Both the position numbers and the translations under genes were made by a program. From contig JAADJZ010000002.1 of NCBI GenBank assembly GCA_011032825.1, forward strand, positions 1,302,001-1,366,000: a stretch of DNA of 64,000 nt, in the 5' to 3' direction. Within the stretch, counting starts at the first letter, position 1, and every line of letters begins with the position of its first letter. Shown here in pieces: positions 34,380-46,499 of this stretch. Source of the stretch: Massariosphaeria phaeospora. Lineage: Eukaryota; Ascomycota; Dothideomycetes; Pleosporales. Below the pieces are notes generated by a model, which did no database searches, was not told where the DNA came from, and saw only the letters and a program-made list of their open reading frames with translations.

Positions 34380-34614
34380 GTTGGCTTGGGAAGCTGTTGG
34401 TGCTGTTGTTATTCAGAAGTGGGACAGGATTTGTGGGCGTTCGTTCCATTGGGCTTGGCACACGTGACTCCTGCTTGTCAAACGCCGAACCCCACTATCT
34501 CTCGCTTATCTTTGCAACTTTCCATGAAATTTTAAGGTCAACTAGACCTGCGGCTGCCCTTATACATCCCACCTCTGTCCTCACTCAACGTACACGACAA
34601 TATCCGCAGCTGAC

Positions 34615-34965
34615 ATGGCTCCTCTCATGGTGGACATCCTCAACTTTCTAGCCAGCCACATGCCTCAGTCAGCCAGCAACCCCCTCGACCACAAACTGGG
34701 TCTCGAGTTCCTCGTCATCGCACTCGTGGTGCATGCCGGGCTCCTTCCGCAAATGTTCCCCGACCTCGTCGATTGTATCTCGCATATGGACACATTTGTC
34801 CGAAGAGGTTATCGTGCCCAAGGACCTACACGTCTTGATGATAGATCGCCGATTTGGGTACTCATGGCAGCTCTGGCCGGCGCAGCCAACGAAACCTGTC
34901 CCATCTTCATCACCAGGGACGCGCTCGTGCTGTTAGCCCGTAGTACGTACCAGAAGAGCCCATGA
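34615..34965 (+). CDS. small unknown protein
   Basis: Single-exon frame of 116 aa beginning MAPLMVDILNFLASH, with mostly helical, hydrophobic character and no recognised motif. It is preceded by a CAACGTACACGACAATATCC stretch plausible as a 5' UTR. It overlaps the 3' end of a minus-strand frame (34910-35320), so at most one of them may be fully real. Confidence 0.4.
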   Translation: MAPLMVDILNFLASHMPQSASNPLDHKLGLEFLVIALVVHAGLLPQMFPDLVDCISHMDTFVRRGYRAQGPTRLDDRSPIWVLMAALAGAANETCPIFITRDALVLLARSTYQKSP

Positions 34966-35320
34966 GTTTGGTATGACGCTGACAGATCCTATAGATAACC
35001 CGGACATCATCCTCGTCGAATTCATAACCGTGAAGCTTACGTTTGCCTATCCCCACGAGCTTCACGACGTCATTCGGGTGACCGACAGGCTCAATAGGCG
35101 ATGGATCTTCGACATATTCAGCTTCCACTTCGGCAATTTCTCGTGGTTTTGTCCGAATACTGTCTATGGCAACCGTTGGTGCAGTTGGCCGGTTCCTCCT
35201 CCGTGTTTCTACCCGGTTTCTCCTCCGTGTTTCTACCTCAACCTCCCCAAAGTCGACGTCTGGTTGAGTACTCAAGTTTGGGACCGGGACACGATTATTG
35301 TCGCTGGGGCTGCTCATCAC
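34910..35320 (-). CDS. small unknown charged protein with an internal repeat
   Basis: 136-codon frame beginning MMSSPSDNNRVPVPN. It contains an exact tandem repeat of VETRRRNR, encoded by a 24-bp DNA duplication (about 35190-35237), then an acidic stretch. A weak internal splice (GTTATC...CAG) may alter the C-terminus. No family is recognised. Confidence 0.35.
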   Translation of the reverse strand: MMSSPSDNNRVPVPNLSTQPDVDFGEVEVETRRRNRVETRRRNRPTAPTVAIDSIRTKPREIAEVEAEYVEDPSPIEPVGHPNDVVKLVGIGKRKLHGYEFDEDDVRVIYRICQRHTKLMGSSGTYYGLTARARPW

Positions 35321-36376
35321 CCTCCAAGTCGGATCCTCGTGAACATCATACAGGATCTGATCAGCAGTAACTTCATGACCAACATGGACGCTTGTGGCGA
35401 GCTTACACTGCGCGTGCTATATGATTGCGCTGTCCGCGACAGCTAGGGAGTACTATGACGTGCGAGAGGGTTCGAGAGTCTACTACCATTGGCTTCCACG
35501 AGTCATGGCCCTTTTCACACTGAGCTTGCAGAGAGCGCTCTAATCTATTCGGAGGCACTTTGGATATTCTATTGAAATGAAATATGAGAAACTCCCAACC
35601 CCATCGTACTGCGTGCAAAACTAGTGATACATGCTTCGATCGCGTGCAGACGGCAACGCTACCACGGAGCGCTTCAAGCCCATGTTCTTGAGGCTCGCGA
35701 GCGCGTAACTTTCGCTCTAAACCTGGTTTGTATGTCAAATCAAGAGCCGCTTTGTAACAATCTGTGATCCAAGTGTAATGCGGAAAATATACGCCGCGCG
35801 GAGCTCTGACCGGACTATGAATGTTGGGTTACATGCATACGCCTTGCGACGATCTTGGATACATGGCGCATGATAGAAGCACTTGTGGTCCTGAATGAAT
35901 GTGCGTGCATAGATGTGATACTGAGTACTTTTGATATGCGTGACGGCGTCCTAGTAGATAGCTATGCGACACTGCTATGATATCAGTGGGAGAGGTTCGC
36001 AGAAGGCGAAGGCGCCTACCGTAGAGTTCCAGTAAAGTGACTCTTAGCTATGAGTAAGCTCCGAGACCTATGAACAAGCGCTGCTAGGGTAAAGTTTAGA
36101 AGCAATGGCAACAATAGAAGTAATAGCAACATGTGGGCAGGTAAAGGACTTTGAAAGATGCGCATCGGGACTGGCTTCCTACTTGCTACACAGACATACA
36201 GCAGAGCTCTCTGCTCTGCCACAGCTGCGAAGAGTTAAATTGAGGCCTTTGCTGCGTACGGTGCTCTTCTGCTGCCTGGATTGGCGGAGTGCCCAAGGGA
36301 GATTGGCGTGGCGCGTGCAGGGGCCCCACCTTGGCCCACAGTTAGCCCACCAGACCCAAATTATCAACAGACCTTC
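35321..36376. other. intergenic, no gene recognised
   Basis: Mixed-composition DNA with short frames on both strands and no motif. The right end leads into the U6 promoter. Confidence 0.5.
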
Positions 36377-36385
36377 TATATAATA
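36377..36385 (+). promoter_or_regulatory. TATA box of the U6 snRNA gene
   Basis: TATATAATA lies about 25 bp upstream of the inferred U6 5' end, the spacing used by RNA polymerase III on fungal U6 genes. Confidence 0.65.
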
Positions 36386-36401
36386 TTGTTCGTTAGCAAT
36401 C

Positions 36402-36504
36402 TTCTTCGCCTTCGGGCATTTGTTCTTTAACGATACAGAGAAGATTAGCATGGCCCCTGCACTAAGGATGACTTGCTCAATCAAAGAGAAGCTACCATTT
36501 TTTT
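36402..36504 (+). ncRNA. U6 spliceosomal RNA
   Basis: The core AACGATACAGAGAAGATTAG, then CATGGCCCCTGCACTAAGGATGAC, is the invariant U6 sequence: the ACAGAGA box that pairs with the 5' splice site, the AGC triad and the internal stem-loop of the spliceosome's catalytic centre. The 3' part (CTCAATCAAAGAGAAGC) and the terminal T run also fit. The 5' part is less standard: the hairpin is GCC-TTCG-GGC only, and the usual TTGGAACGATAC reads CTTTAACGATAC. A diverged but functional copy is likely; a pseudogene is possible. The exact 5' end is inferred from the TATA box spacing. Confidence 0.85.
36498..36504 (+). terminator. RNA polymerase III T-run terminator of U6
   Basis: Seven T residues directly after AGAGAAGCTACCA. 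A run of four or more T stops Pol III. Confidence 0.8.
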
Positions 36505-36516
36505 GCAAAATTGCTG

Positions 36517-36527
36517 GGTTCGAGCAC
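36517..36527 (+). promoter_or_regulatory. putative B box downstream of U6
   Basis: GGTTCGAGCAC closely matches the TFIIIC B-box consensus GGTTCGANYCC and lies 13 bp past the terminator. In budding yeast the U6 B box is also downstream of the gene, though further away. Function is inferred. Confidence 0.5.
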
Positions 36528-36822
36528 AGGTGGCGCCAGCCTTGATTTTTTGTTTTTGCACAGGTAACATCGCTCTACAACGCTATCTGTCTTCAGTAGA
36601 TAGGCTCAAGAACCTAGCACGAGTAACAGTGTGTGATAATCGCTCTATGCACATGGTAATACTGCCAGTACAGGGTTAAGCTAGGCAGAAGCTTGCTCCG
36701 TTTGCTGGCGTTACCTCGGGATCCGCCGCTAGGAAAATTCCCGGTTTGACAGTATCTTCTCCTCTCCTGCCAACACCACCTCTTACGGCCCCTACGATCA
36801 CGACAGCTTCCATCCAGTCACT

Positions 36823-38082
36823 ATGACTACCTCGAATCACTGCAAACCACCCCTCGAGGCGAGACAGGAAAGTGCGCCCTAACCAGCTTTGATAAAGATG
36901 CCGAGAAGATCTGCTGTGACCGCTGCTTCGACACGCCCAACACGGACTTCAAGGGCATGCTCCACGACGTGTACTACTGCTCTCTAGCTCACCTTGAGGA
37001 AGACCGCGCCCACGTCAAAATCTGTGCGGACAGGCAAATGATCCGAGCCTGCTTCCGCGTGGGTGAAATCCTCTTCTCGGCTTTTGTCGCGGAGCGCGAA
37101 GAACTCTGTCCCCTGAATCTGAAAAGCTATGAAAAGCTCGGAGAGCTTGGCCATGGCATACGAAAGCTTGTCTTCAGAACGGGAAGCCGCCTAGGCATGA
37201 AATCCCTTTCTGCGCCGACTACGTTGACCAAGACACGAGGCTAGCTGCGCTGTCGGTGAGGGCCTGTGTGCATGCCATCCAACTCAGCACCGGCCTCCTT
37301 GCCTACCTCACCAAAGGTACGTCATCCCCTTTCGATCTCTTCGCGAAACCTATACTAACACCTCCTCAGATCTACCCGTCAAGATAACTGAGATTGAACT
37401 TTACCCGTTGACCCCAAATGCAATCGAAGCAGAATACGACGATAAAACTTCCCTTAACCTCGATCAATTCGTGCATTCGCTTACAAAACTCACACCGCAC
37501 CAATTCGACCGCGGCCCCACGACCGACCCGTGGATCGAAGACGGTGTTACGATCGACCTCACGTACGCCCAATATAACTACGAGAGCGTCTGCGATCGAT
37601 GGCTGGATTATTCGGTAACCAAGACACCGTACCCGGAAAACGTCAACCACTTCGACTTCGGGAAACTCTATGCTGAGCACCTACAGGAGCTGGTCCTACC
37701 AGACAACAAAGCCGTTGTTGCGATGGGACACGAGGCCGCTTTTCGTACGATCAACAACGTGCTATAACCGGAGTTGGAGCATTTGGATAAGGGTAAGGCA
37801 TTGTTTGGGATGCGTACCACAGATTTCAAGGCGGAGGTATCGAGGCTGAATGGCCTGGTCAGGGAGGCGTGTGCTGGTTTAAGGAAGGATATTGATGAGA
37901 TCCGGTTTGGGGGCATGAATAAGAGCGACCGGAAGAGCGCGATGAAGAGGTTGGTAGACAGCTGCGATGGCGAGGGACACCGGCGGATGACGGGACTGGT
38001 GAAGCACCCGGTAGAAGCGGAACGAGGCGTATTCTTTTGTGCTACTGGCAGCGCGCTATCGGACTGGTTTTTTTTTGAGTAG
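36823..38082 (+). pseudogene. Cys-His-Asp motif family, member E, MYND-like; frameshifts and a nonsense codon
   Basis: The ATG at 36823 opens MTTSNHCKPPLEARQ and then stops. The homologous reading continues one frame away with KICCDRCFDTPN, VYYCSLAHLEEDRAHVKIC (MYND-like Cys/His) and LGHGIRKLVF. A second single-base loss at about 37175 moves the frame to EIPFCADYVDQD. The intron 37317-37369 (GTACGT, TCAG, phase 1) is 17 codons after the Cys of RACVHAIQLSTGLLAYL. The shared motif set continues with His in FVHSLTKL (Cys+52) and VTIDLTYAQYNY (Asp to Gln five apart). At 37765 a TAA (CAA would give Gln) interrupts a frame that otherwise runs on to 38082. It is the most decayed MYND copy and lies on the opposite strand to members B and D. 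Confidence 0.7.
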
Positions 38083-40457
38083 AAAGTTACTTAGCGTTTC
38101 TCCACCGGAAGATGTTTTCTGATCTCTTGGATACAGAGTCCTAAAGCCAGACTCTAAAGTCTCTATTGGAGGAATTAATCTGTGCGCCAAGCACACCAGG
38201 GCTTTCGACTTCCTCTGCGGCATTAAGGCCTCTAGTCAATACCACGATTTCACATACATAATAGGGCGCCCCCTGGTCAGCAGTTCATTTTATGGCAGGG
38301 CCCATAGTACACAGTCATGGGAAATGTCTTTGCCGCTTTGCGGAGCGATGCGTCGTCTTGCTGAATCGCGATGGAAGTCGAGCTGACTCTAGAACTCACT
38401 GTGCAAACAAGTCGACCATCCAGGCCCCCGCCATCAATGACAGCGGCGCTAGTCCGCTACTATGTTTTGCATGATATGAACGTGGTGCTTGGTTCCCGAG
38501 ATGCGTAGCGGGTCTATGTTATCATAGCATGGAGGGAGCATCTTAGAATCACGATGGCGGCATCACGGACACCAGCGCAGTGAAGCTGAACCCAACGGAC
38601 TCCGAAGCCGCAGCTGCGATGCTGCGATGCTTGCTGGGCTGGTAGCACTGCGAGAAGGGTGGGAAGTCCGTCTGCCCTTGGCCAAAAGCAGGCATGTTTG
38701 CGTGATGCAGTGGCACGGATGCACATTGATCTCAGTGTATCACGGCGCAGGAGGAGCCAGTATGGCTGCAGCGTCCAGCTTAGTATGATGCAGCTGCCGG
38801 CTTTTCTACGAGCAGTGTCACGGGCGCAGTGCTGCGATGCATGCCGGGCTCAGGAAGGTACCTGGGGCACCGTGTTAAGGCGGGCCTGAAGGGCCCGCTG
38901 CGAAGCGCGGTCTGGAGGAGATGCTGCTGCGGCTGCTGCTGTCTACGGTGTCTAAAGCTCCCTGCTGTAGGAATGTTTGAGGGAATCTGGACTGTTGACC
39001 GTTACTTGCGCAAAGCCCTATCGTATCTAGCACACAGGGTGCTGCTAGCATAGGATTAGTAGAGCGAGAGGTCCGGACTGGGTGGGTTCTGAATGGGTGC
39101 TGGGATGGCGGTGTGTTTGGGGGCTTTGCAGCAAGTCTAAGCGGGGAGTGGTAGAATTCTGCCGCGACGGCAACTTGCATGCCGCCGCCAAACACCACCA
39201 CGACCCCCACAGCATCAACAGCTACATGGCATATCAGCTATTCTCATGAGATGTGAGTCACATGGTCAGTAACTGTCATCCACTACGACGGCTTACCCTC
39301 CGCCGGCCTCCTACCGGTTCTGAGGCGCGCGGACCCCGCGTCGCGGTCATGTCAGTGTAGCCCCTCTCAACATCTTTTATCGTTCTGCTAATGGTACTGC
39401 GGGGACCAGAGAGCTCGGAATCACCTGAATGGAGGGTCACACGATACAGCTGTCCTGCATGGCATGCAGTCGTGACGCAGAAGGCGGCTCCGAAGGCCAC
39501 CGCCGCCCGGGACGCCGGCTGGCCTCGACAGACAGAAACAGATGCTCCCGGATGAGCTGGACAAGTTCTGTGGATAGAGCTTGGTCCCTAGACTCCTAGA
39601 AACGGCGCCGGCCATCTCTCGCGGTGCTCAGAGCGATTCCGATCCCCACTGAGGTCGCGGTGGCTTCGGCCTTGGGGTGAGTACGCGCCTTTTTTGCCCT
39701 TGGCTGATCTGCTCTGGAGGTGTGCTCATAAGTGGGGGCAGACACAGCATCTCCTGGTAGATGGCAAGTCCGGCTCTTCAGCATGGCGCAATCAGGAGAT
39801 GTCGCGGCGTGCGCGGATGGCCAGCATGGCTGCCCACGATGTCACACTCGCCTCACTCCAAAGCCAGGGCACACATCGAGATCTCTCATGACTCCGCAAC
39901 AAAACGCAGGTGCGGCAGCTCAGGAGGTCATGGTACCCACGAGTGCCGCACGACCAGCCTCCCGCCAGGCGCCGACAGAGCTGTGAGCGGGTCAAAATCC
40001 CAGCCGCCCCGGGCCTACGAAATCGACTTGAGAAAGGCAAACAGACTACAAACAATACAGGGCGCTCTAATCAAGGCCGAATTCGTGGAGCTGACCTTCA
40101 GCGACAGCAGTAGAACACGGATCGAGCGCCAGGCGAAGCACATTCAGCACCGCGACGCCTCCCTCGAACATTCTGGCACAGTGGAAGCCAGCAGCCCAGC
40201 AGCCCAGCATTCACCAGTGCATTGCCGATCGTCAGCGCAACTCAGCATGACCCGCGGACAAATCGATCAAGTCAGCCTTGCCAGACGTGACGGCCAGCAA
40301 GAGGTACAGCCATACTCTCGTACCGAGCATAGGCATGCGCTGACTTTTTGTTGTAGGCTCATGTTACGCCGAAATCTGCCCATGCCTCGTAGCTCCATCG
40401 CCGCTTCCGCCAGCGACGTCTCGCGCGCTTTCCGATGTTTGCTTTGCTGGGGTTTGT
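38083..40457. other. gene-poor region, no convincing gene
   Basis: A plus-strand frame at 39761-40504 and several minus-strand frames overlap and lack motifs. The imperfect direct repeat TGCTGCGATGC with GGGCT (about 38617 and 38830) is noted. No RNA gene is seen. Confidence 0.4.
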
Positions 40458-40832
40458 TTGACGAAAATTGTGGAAAGCTCACACTTCACAGTCCTGTTCA
40501 TTGATGTTCCCCCAGACATCAATCCGTCAAACACGACACGGCCCTGTGAACTATCAGGGGATGCGAGCGACGACGGCGACAAAAGAGGGCTCGATAGATC
40601 CACGAAGATTATGCTCATCGCGAACGACAAGAACGAAATCGACAGCGGCGTCGCAGAATTTCCACACATTGGGCATATCGGCTGGTGCATATGGGCGTGC
40701 ATCCCCATGCTCTCGAGCGGAGTACTCTTTCCTGTTCCGAAAGGTAGCGGAAGTTGCGTCCAGAATAAGACGGGACGAAAGCGCCGAACCGACGTTATGT
40801 CTGCCCCCATCAAAATGTCGACGTCGTGCTAA
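40458..40832 (+). CDS. possible small gene or gene fragment, unknown
   Basis: The frame reads MTKIVESSHFTVLFIDVPPD and has protein-like composition to 40832 (124 aa). Just after it, another frame from about 40800 (VDVVLINSRSDSNVDKSIVC) also looks protein-like, which hints at a frameshifted or spliced older gene. No family is recognised. Confidence 0.25.
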   Translation: MTKIVESSHFTVLFIDVPPDINPSNTTRPCELSGDASDDGDKRGLDRSTKIMLIANDKNEIDSGVAEFPHIGHIGWCIWACIPMLSSGVLFPVPKGSGSCVQNKTGRKRRTDVMSAPIKMSTSC

Positions 40833-43800
40833 TCAACTCCAGGAGCGACAGCAACGTCGACAAGAGCATAGTATGCCCATACACGGTCTGCGAAAACGTT
40901 TCCTGCATCGGTAAATATTCACGAAACAGCCCGGACCGTTCGCCATGTAAATTGCCCGGAGTTTCTGCTGGCTTGCAGAGTCGTCTGATCTCGGTTAGGA
41001 CTGTCGCCACACCAACGTGATTATTCCACCGACAAGCCATCTGAGAAGCCGTCTGACCCGTTCCAATCTTCATATTCCAGCTCAGGATGTTTGGCGCAAA
41101 ATTTCCATTCATGTCGAGTTGGCGGATCTGGTGGTGAAAGGTGATGGGTTCTCCACAGTGTAAGCTCGCGTGACCAGATGCCTGAAACAAACAGCTCCGG
41201 GACCACGCTAATCAAGTGTAACATCGCAGATACCTTCGCAGATTTCCGGTAAAATCGCGAATTCGAAGTTCCGCGATCCTCAAAATTCGTCGAAATCAAA
41301 AATCGAGACACGAGCGAACCTCCTTCGAGCGAACCGAAAGCGGGTAGGACGACCGCGAAATCGAGTGGAGGACTTTGGATAGCCCCAGAATGTGTGGAGG
41401 AACAACACGGATCGTCCCAGTGACTACTAACTTGGGGCAGATCGATCCTGTCTTGCGGCTCATCGCCGTTGTCCTCAAAGCAAACGATCTGCTACAGTCC
41501 TCATCCAGCGGACATAATGACCTCGAAATTTGAATGGAGAACATCGAGAAGATCTAGACCATGTCGAATTTCTTGAGTATGGCGTTGAAACAGTGCGAAT
41601 ATTTGGCTGAGAGCCGGCCATATCGGGCTTCATCGGTATCCCGTTCTGGCGGCCCCTATGTCTGGATATGGACGAATCCAAGTCTCGAGCGGGCAGAGGC
41701 ACCGTGAATTTGAGTGGAGAGTGTTCGGAAATTTCGAACCATGTTGATGATGCCACTGACATTGGACAGCATCCTGATGAAAGCCGCATTTGGTTCAGTC
41801 AACATTTTCTTTCGATGACACCGAATGTCTTGATTCGGCGAATCCTAAATGGCGAAGCGTGTACGACCGAAAGCCCGAGTAAAATATGTCATGAGTTCCA
41901 CATCGCATTGCTTGCAAAGTCCAGTGAAGACACTGCCACGGAGCAGGTGTGTGTTCGGCCGACCACCGCGTCTTTTCGCGACAATTCCGACGAGCGAGGC
42001 TCGAGTTGATAATAATTGGAGAGCCCCGGTGCGTGTAAAACAAGATCCAGGGACATGTACTCGATCGACACTGACGCAGGGCAGACCATCGTGAATCATT
42101 ACGCGTGGTGTAGTTGATGCCTTCATTGGCTCGATGCGGATAACATTGAAATGCTGCAAGACGAGTAGATATTCGGTATGGATGATGCCGGCCGAAAGGT
42201 AACTGCGGTAAGTAAAACATATGAATAAGGAAGATGGTAAGGAGAGTAAGGAGAGTAAGTGAACTTCCCTTCTGTGAACCGACCTGTAGGATGACATCTC
42301 TCAGTGGAGCTTATACCATTGGTTGTGCATATTCGGCATCCCATCAAACAGCTCTTCTAGCCCAGTGGCTATGAGCGCTTTCGACATCGCTTTTCGCTCA
42401 AGTTCGGAATGCCGGCAATGCACATTAAAGATGGAAAAACCACGTCTGATGTGGCGTAAGTGCAAAACGAGAAGACTGGATAACCTGTGAATATGTAAGT
42501 GAGTACTGTGGGTTAGTTGACAGATGAAAATGACGATGATATAGATGATGTGGCATCTTGCAGCTCGGAACGCGGGTTTCGTCTTGATGAAACCGGGCGA
42601 GGGGAGGATCTCTGATCAACGATTATCGCAGATCAAGTACTCTAAGTCCTCCTGGTGGATTGGATAAGGCTTTTCCAAATGGAATGATCCGGTATGCGCT
42701 CCGATACATGGTCCCGATGGTAAGTCCTTGCCGATCCGGAAGATGACCCCTGGCATTCCTGGACTAGGAGATTGCTGAGATCAGTGTCTAATTCGCTTTG
42801 GTAAGAGCCGACAGCATAACAGACGCAGAAGCTTACGAGAGCTTTCCTCAATCCCGGACATCTGAAGCTTGCACACATCAATCGCACCCGAGTATCCCAC
42901 AAACCACGCCCCGACCCTCATCAACATCTCATCCCGCACACACTCTCTCATCCTCACCGCATCGCCTCTTTTTCCCCTCATCGCCGGGCGAATCGTACCC
43001 CTGCATTGGGCCGTCCATTCGCAGTCTGTGCAATTCCAGTTCAGTCCGCACGCCGCCTGCACGCAGCTTACTAAAAAGATCTTTGAGAACCGCAATCTCC
43101 TCAGTCGCCAGCTCTACGGTACCTTTTGAGGGGTCACACAGAGAGCCTGAGATTCGATTGGGCAGAGGACCTGTTCGTTGGGCTGGTGGGCATTGTGCGT
43201 TTCATCTAGATGCAAGACCGGGAGAAAAGAGTTGGTAGCAGCGATTCGAGCGAGTATGGTTGGTCCGAGTATTGCTGACTTGGTATCGAGATGCGAGATG
43301 CGGAGTACGAGATTGACAGGTATGTGCTTGCGTTCGAACTTCGCAGGATATTCAGGTATGCCCTGCTGTGCTGCGGCTCGAACCAGGCGAATGGACTGAC
43401 TTGGCACCGGAATCGGAGATCGAGAACAGGCCTGGTTCACATCTTCATGCCCAGGTTGGTCTTGAATAGAACATGACTGGATGACTGGGGAAGTGAAACG
43501 ATTAAGCTGAAGATGTAGCACACGCTTCATGATAATAAGATAACGGCAGAGTCGAGATTCAGGAGTAGAATACATCGCAAGCCATAGGCTGCGAGATGGT
43601 ATGGGATGGATGGAATGAGTATACGATGACAGGAGGAAATGACGGATAAGGACTGTTCGCTGGAGATGAATGACAGAGAAGCGAAATGGGGAGTAGACGG
43701 TAAATGACGAATCCAAAAAAGACACGGGCTGACTGAGGAATAGGTGTAGAGCGATGAAATGACTGTGGAAGTGATGAAGGACGAAAATGTGAGAGATGAG

Positions 43801-45948
43801 ATGAAATCCGGTTCAGATGTGGGGCTGACTGATGTGGAAAGCGCGATGGTGCAGCGATGCTCTGAAGGAGAAGGAACGACCAAACACCCACCAATTGAGT
43901 ACTATTGATGAGAAAAGACGTGGTGGTGTTCGATGCGATAGGTAAGGGATGCGAGTGATGGCAGGAAACGACTGACAGAATGACAGGAGAAAGTACATAC
44001 CATTAGGATTTGCGAGTTTCGAATGTAAGAAACGACCAAGTGATGACTGAGGAAGGATATGACGAGGAGTATTGACCGAGATGAGACGGTAAGTATGTGT
44101 GAGGGATGGGAAAAGCTGAGGAAGAGATAGACGTAAGATGTTTGTAGATGGCAGCATGGCATTTGAGATATGGGCGAAAGATCGAAGAAAGGCTGCATAC
44201 TTGGCCTCTGGAGCATGCTACAGCGGCTGAAGAGTCCAGTAGATGATTGTCTGCCATGCCTTGAAGCATGCATATCATCATACATGGTTGAATCGGTTCC
44301 AGATGACTGGTGTAGCAAGTCTTATCCCATGTCCAAGGCTGTCCGGATCCGGATGTAAATTCCTGACTGGAGTACAAGAGAGATTGACAGAAAGAGATAT
44401 GAAATAAGCGGCAGATTGGGAAGATGTCAATCGTCCTTACCGGGATGTTGTCCTAAAAGAGTCCAAGGTCCTAGACAGTGAGGAACACCATCCATATCCT
44501 GTGGAGTAAGAAAGGAAACGTCCATGGAAGAAGAGATGGAATGGGATGATGCAAATTCAATGGGTGAACCTGATTCCTGAAGAATCCACGAGGAGAACCG
44601 GAATGCGGATGCACTGGATGCGCAACGATGCCATTGTGCAGAAGCCCTCCATGAGCTATGCGCGGGATTGCATATGCCATTGCCAAGTGCCATCCAATGC
44701 TGGGTATGCATATACACCTTTTGTATATGCGGTATCATCGGAAGGGAAACTGGCTGAGTTGTCCGACCCTGCCATCGATGTCCAAGTCCCAGGAATCTTC
44801 GTTGTAACATCAGCCACGCGCATCTAAGATCTGTGTCTGATCGAGTGCACAATGCGAGGCTTCTTGGATAACCATAAGCTCCATTGTTGTAGGCGTGATG
44901 GTGTTCGGCGAACGATGTCCTCGGCGCCGCCCTATAGGCATGGAATAGCGATGGTCGACTGGAATGCGACAACTCGAATCGAGTAGGTCCGCAGTAAAGT
45001 ACCCCGAATCGCTGCATGCGCTGTGCGAATTCAGAATGCAGCCTGCACCTGACATCGAGGGTACTGGACCATGTCGCCATCTTTATCGGAGGCAATGTCG
45101 TCGTCTTCGATGTTCGGCCATGATCCCTCTGGTATCCGTCCCACGCCAGCGTGTATCCAATGTGTTATACTCCCAGGCCTTTCGATGGTGGATTCCTTTC
45201 CAGCAGCCTTCAACCAATCCCATTTGTGTTATGTATATCGAGTCGCCGACATATGGATCGCTTCGGGAGGGGTATGCCAAGGTCGAGTAGTGGGGCGGAA
45301 ACCACCAGCGGATCGAATGGTACTCGTTATTGTATCGCGTTCGAGGACGGTGTGCGTTCAGAGGATCGGCGTCAGCGGACGAGAAGCCTAAGATGTCACC
45401 ATGGACTGTTAGCTGCATGTTCCCGCTGCAGGTCGCCTTGCGGGAATGCGGAGATGCTGTGTGACCTACCTGGGGTAAAAAACCGAGTATTGTTCGTCGC
45501 GCTGCCCTTCTGGACCCCGATGTCCAAGAACTGGGTATTCCCACCGGAAATGCTGTCCGCGCATGCATGACCGACTCGCGCGCGGTTGTCGAGGTTATCC
45601 AAGGGGCTTGTGCTGGCCCCGGGAGCCGCAGATCCCCGCACCAAAGCCTGCATTGTTCGAGCCGCCCGATCGGCGAGAGTATAGCAAAGGCGCTCAATTA
45701 AGAGGGTTTCCGCGGAGCGTATCGTACGCAATTGGCCGCTGAAGCTCGGCTCGACGGGCTGTCGCCCAAGGGCTTATTTTCGACTCCGTGAACAGCGCGC
45801 TGGGCGTTATTTCAACCGGAGAAAAGATTGACGGCGACGGCGACGAGAGGTAGATTGTTGTATTGTCGTCGTCAGGTCGAGTGGATAGGTGTAGAGGTTG
45901 AGGCTGTTGGGGTGAGAGCGGGAGGCTCGTGGGGGGGGGTTTCCGACG
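40833..45948. other. gene-poor region, no convincing gene
   Basis: Long stretch with only short or overlapping frames. A minus frame at 42781-43095 (MRFSKIFLVSCVQAACGLNW then NCTDCEW, 104 aa, Cys-rich) and minus frames at 44427-45697 have some protein-like runs but no recognisable domain. Purine-rich DNA (GATGAGA-like) at about 43560-44160 is low complexity. Confidence 0.4.
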
Positions 45949-46290
45949 CTCCCTCACCTCCCCCACATGCCCATATCTCCACCACCAGGGCAGCTACGGT
46001 CTCCGGAGTAGCTCGAGGAGAATCGCAGGCCCTTTTTTACCCACTGCAGTCGCTTTGTCAAATTGTGTAGGCCTCTGTGGGCCCATACCGGCGTTCCGGG
46101 GGTGGTAAAAACCCCGCGCGCTCTCACCTCCCCAACATCTCTAGATCTCCACGACGAGAGCAGCTATGGTCTTCGGAATTGCACGAGGGTGATCGCAGAC
46201 CCTTGTTTACCCACTTCAGCCACTTTCCCGACGTGATACGGTCACTGTGGGTGAATACCGTCCCTCCGGGCGTGGGCTCATACCCCTTTT
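45949..46290. repeat. tandem duplication, period about 170 bp
   Basis: Copy 1 begins CCCTCACCTCCCCCACATGC (about 45951); copy 2 begins CTCTCACCTCCCCAACATCT (about 46121). They share ATCTCCAC, GCAGCTA-GGTCT-CGGA, ATCGCAG-CCCTT-TTTACCCACT and CATACCG/AATACCG ends. The diverged copies are about 75-80% similar by eye. Confidence 0.75.
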
Positions 46291-46499
46291 TGGCCTAGCG
46301 CCGACCCTCGCACCTCGAAAGATCGCGACCTGGCGGGCCTACAGACACAAAAACAAGACGAGCATCATCAGCGGCTCGAGGAGACCCACGACAGCCTTTA
46401 CTCGAGGTTTCCCGGCGTCTTCCCCGTCCTGGGGCGGCCATTTGGCCGTGGGTTCTCGCGCGGCTAAACGCGCGACCCCCACCACAACCACAACCACGA

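Noticed and set aside
44427..45697. Minus-strand frames of 204 and 222 codons
   Set aside because: They overlap in different frames and show no recognisable domain; possibly a very old relic, but not supportable.
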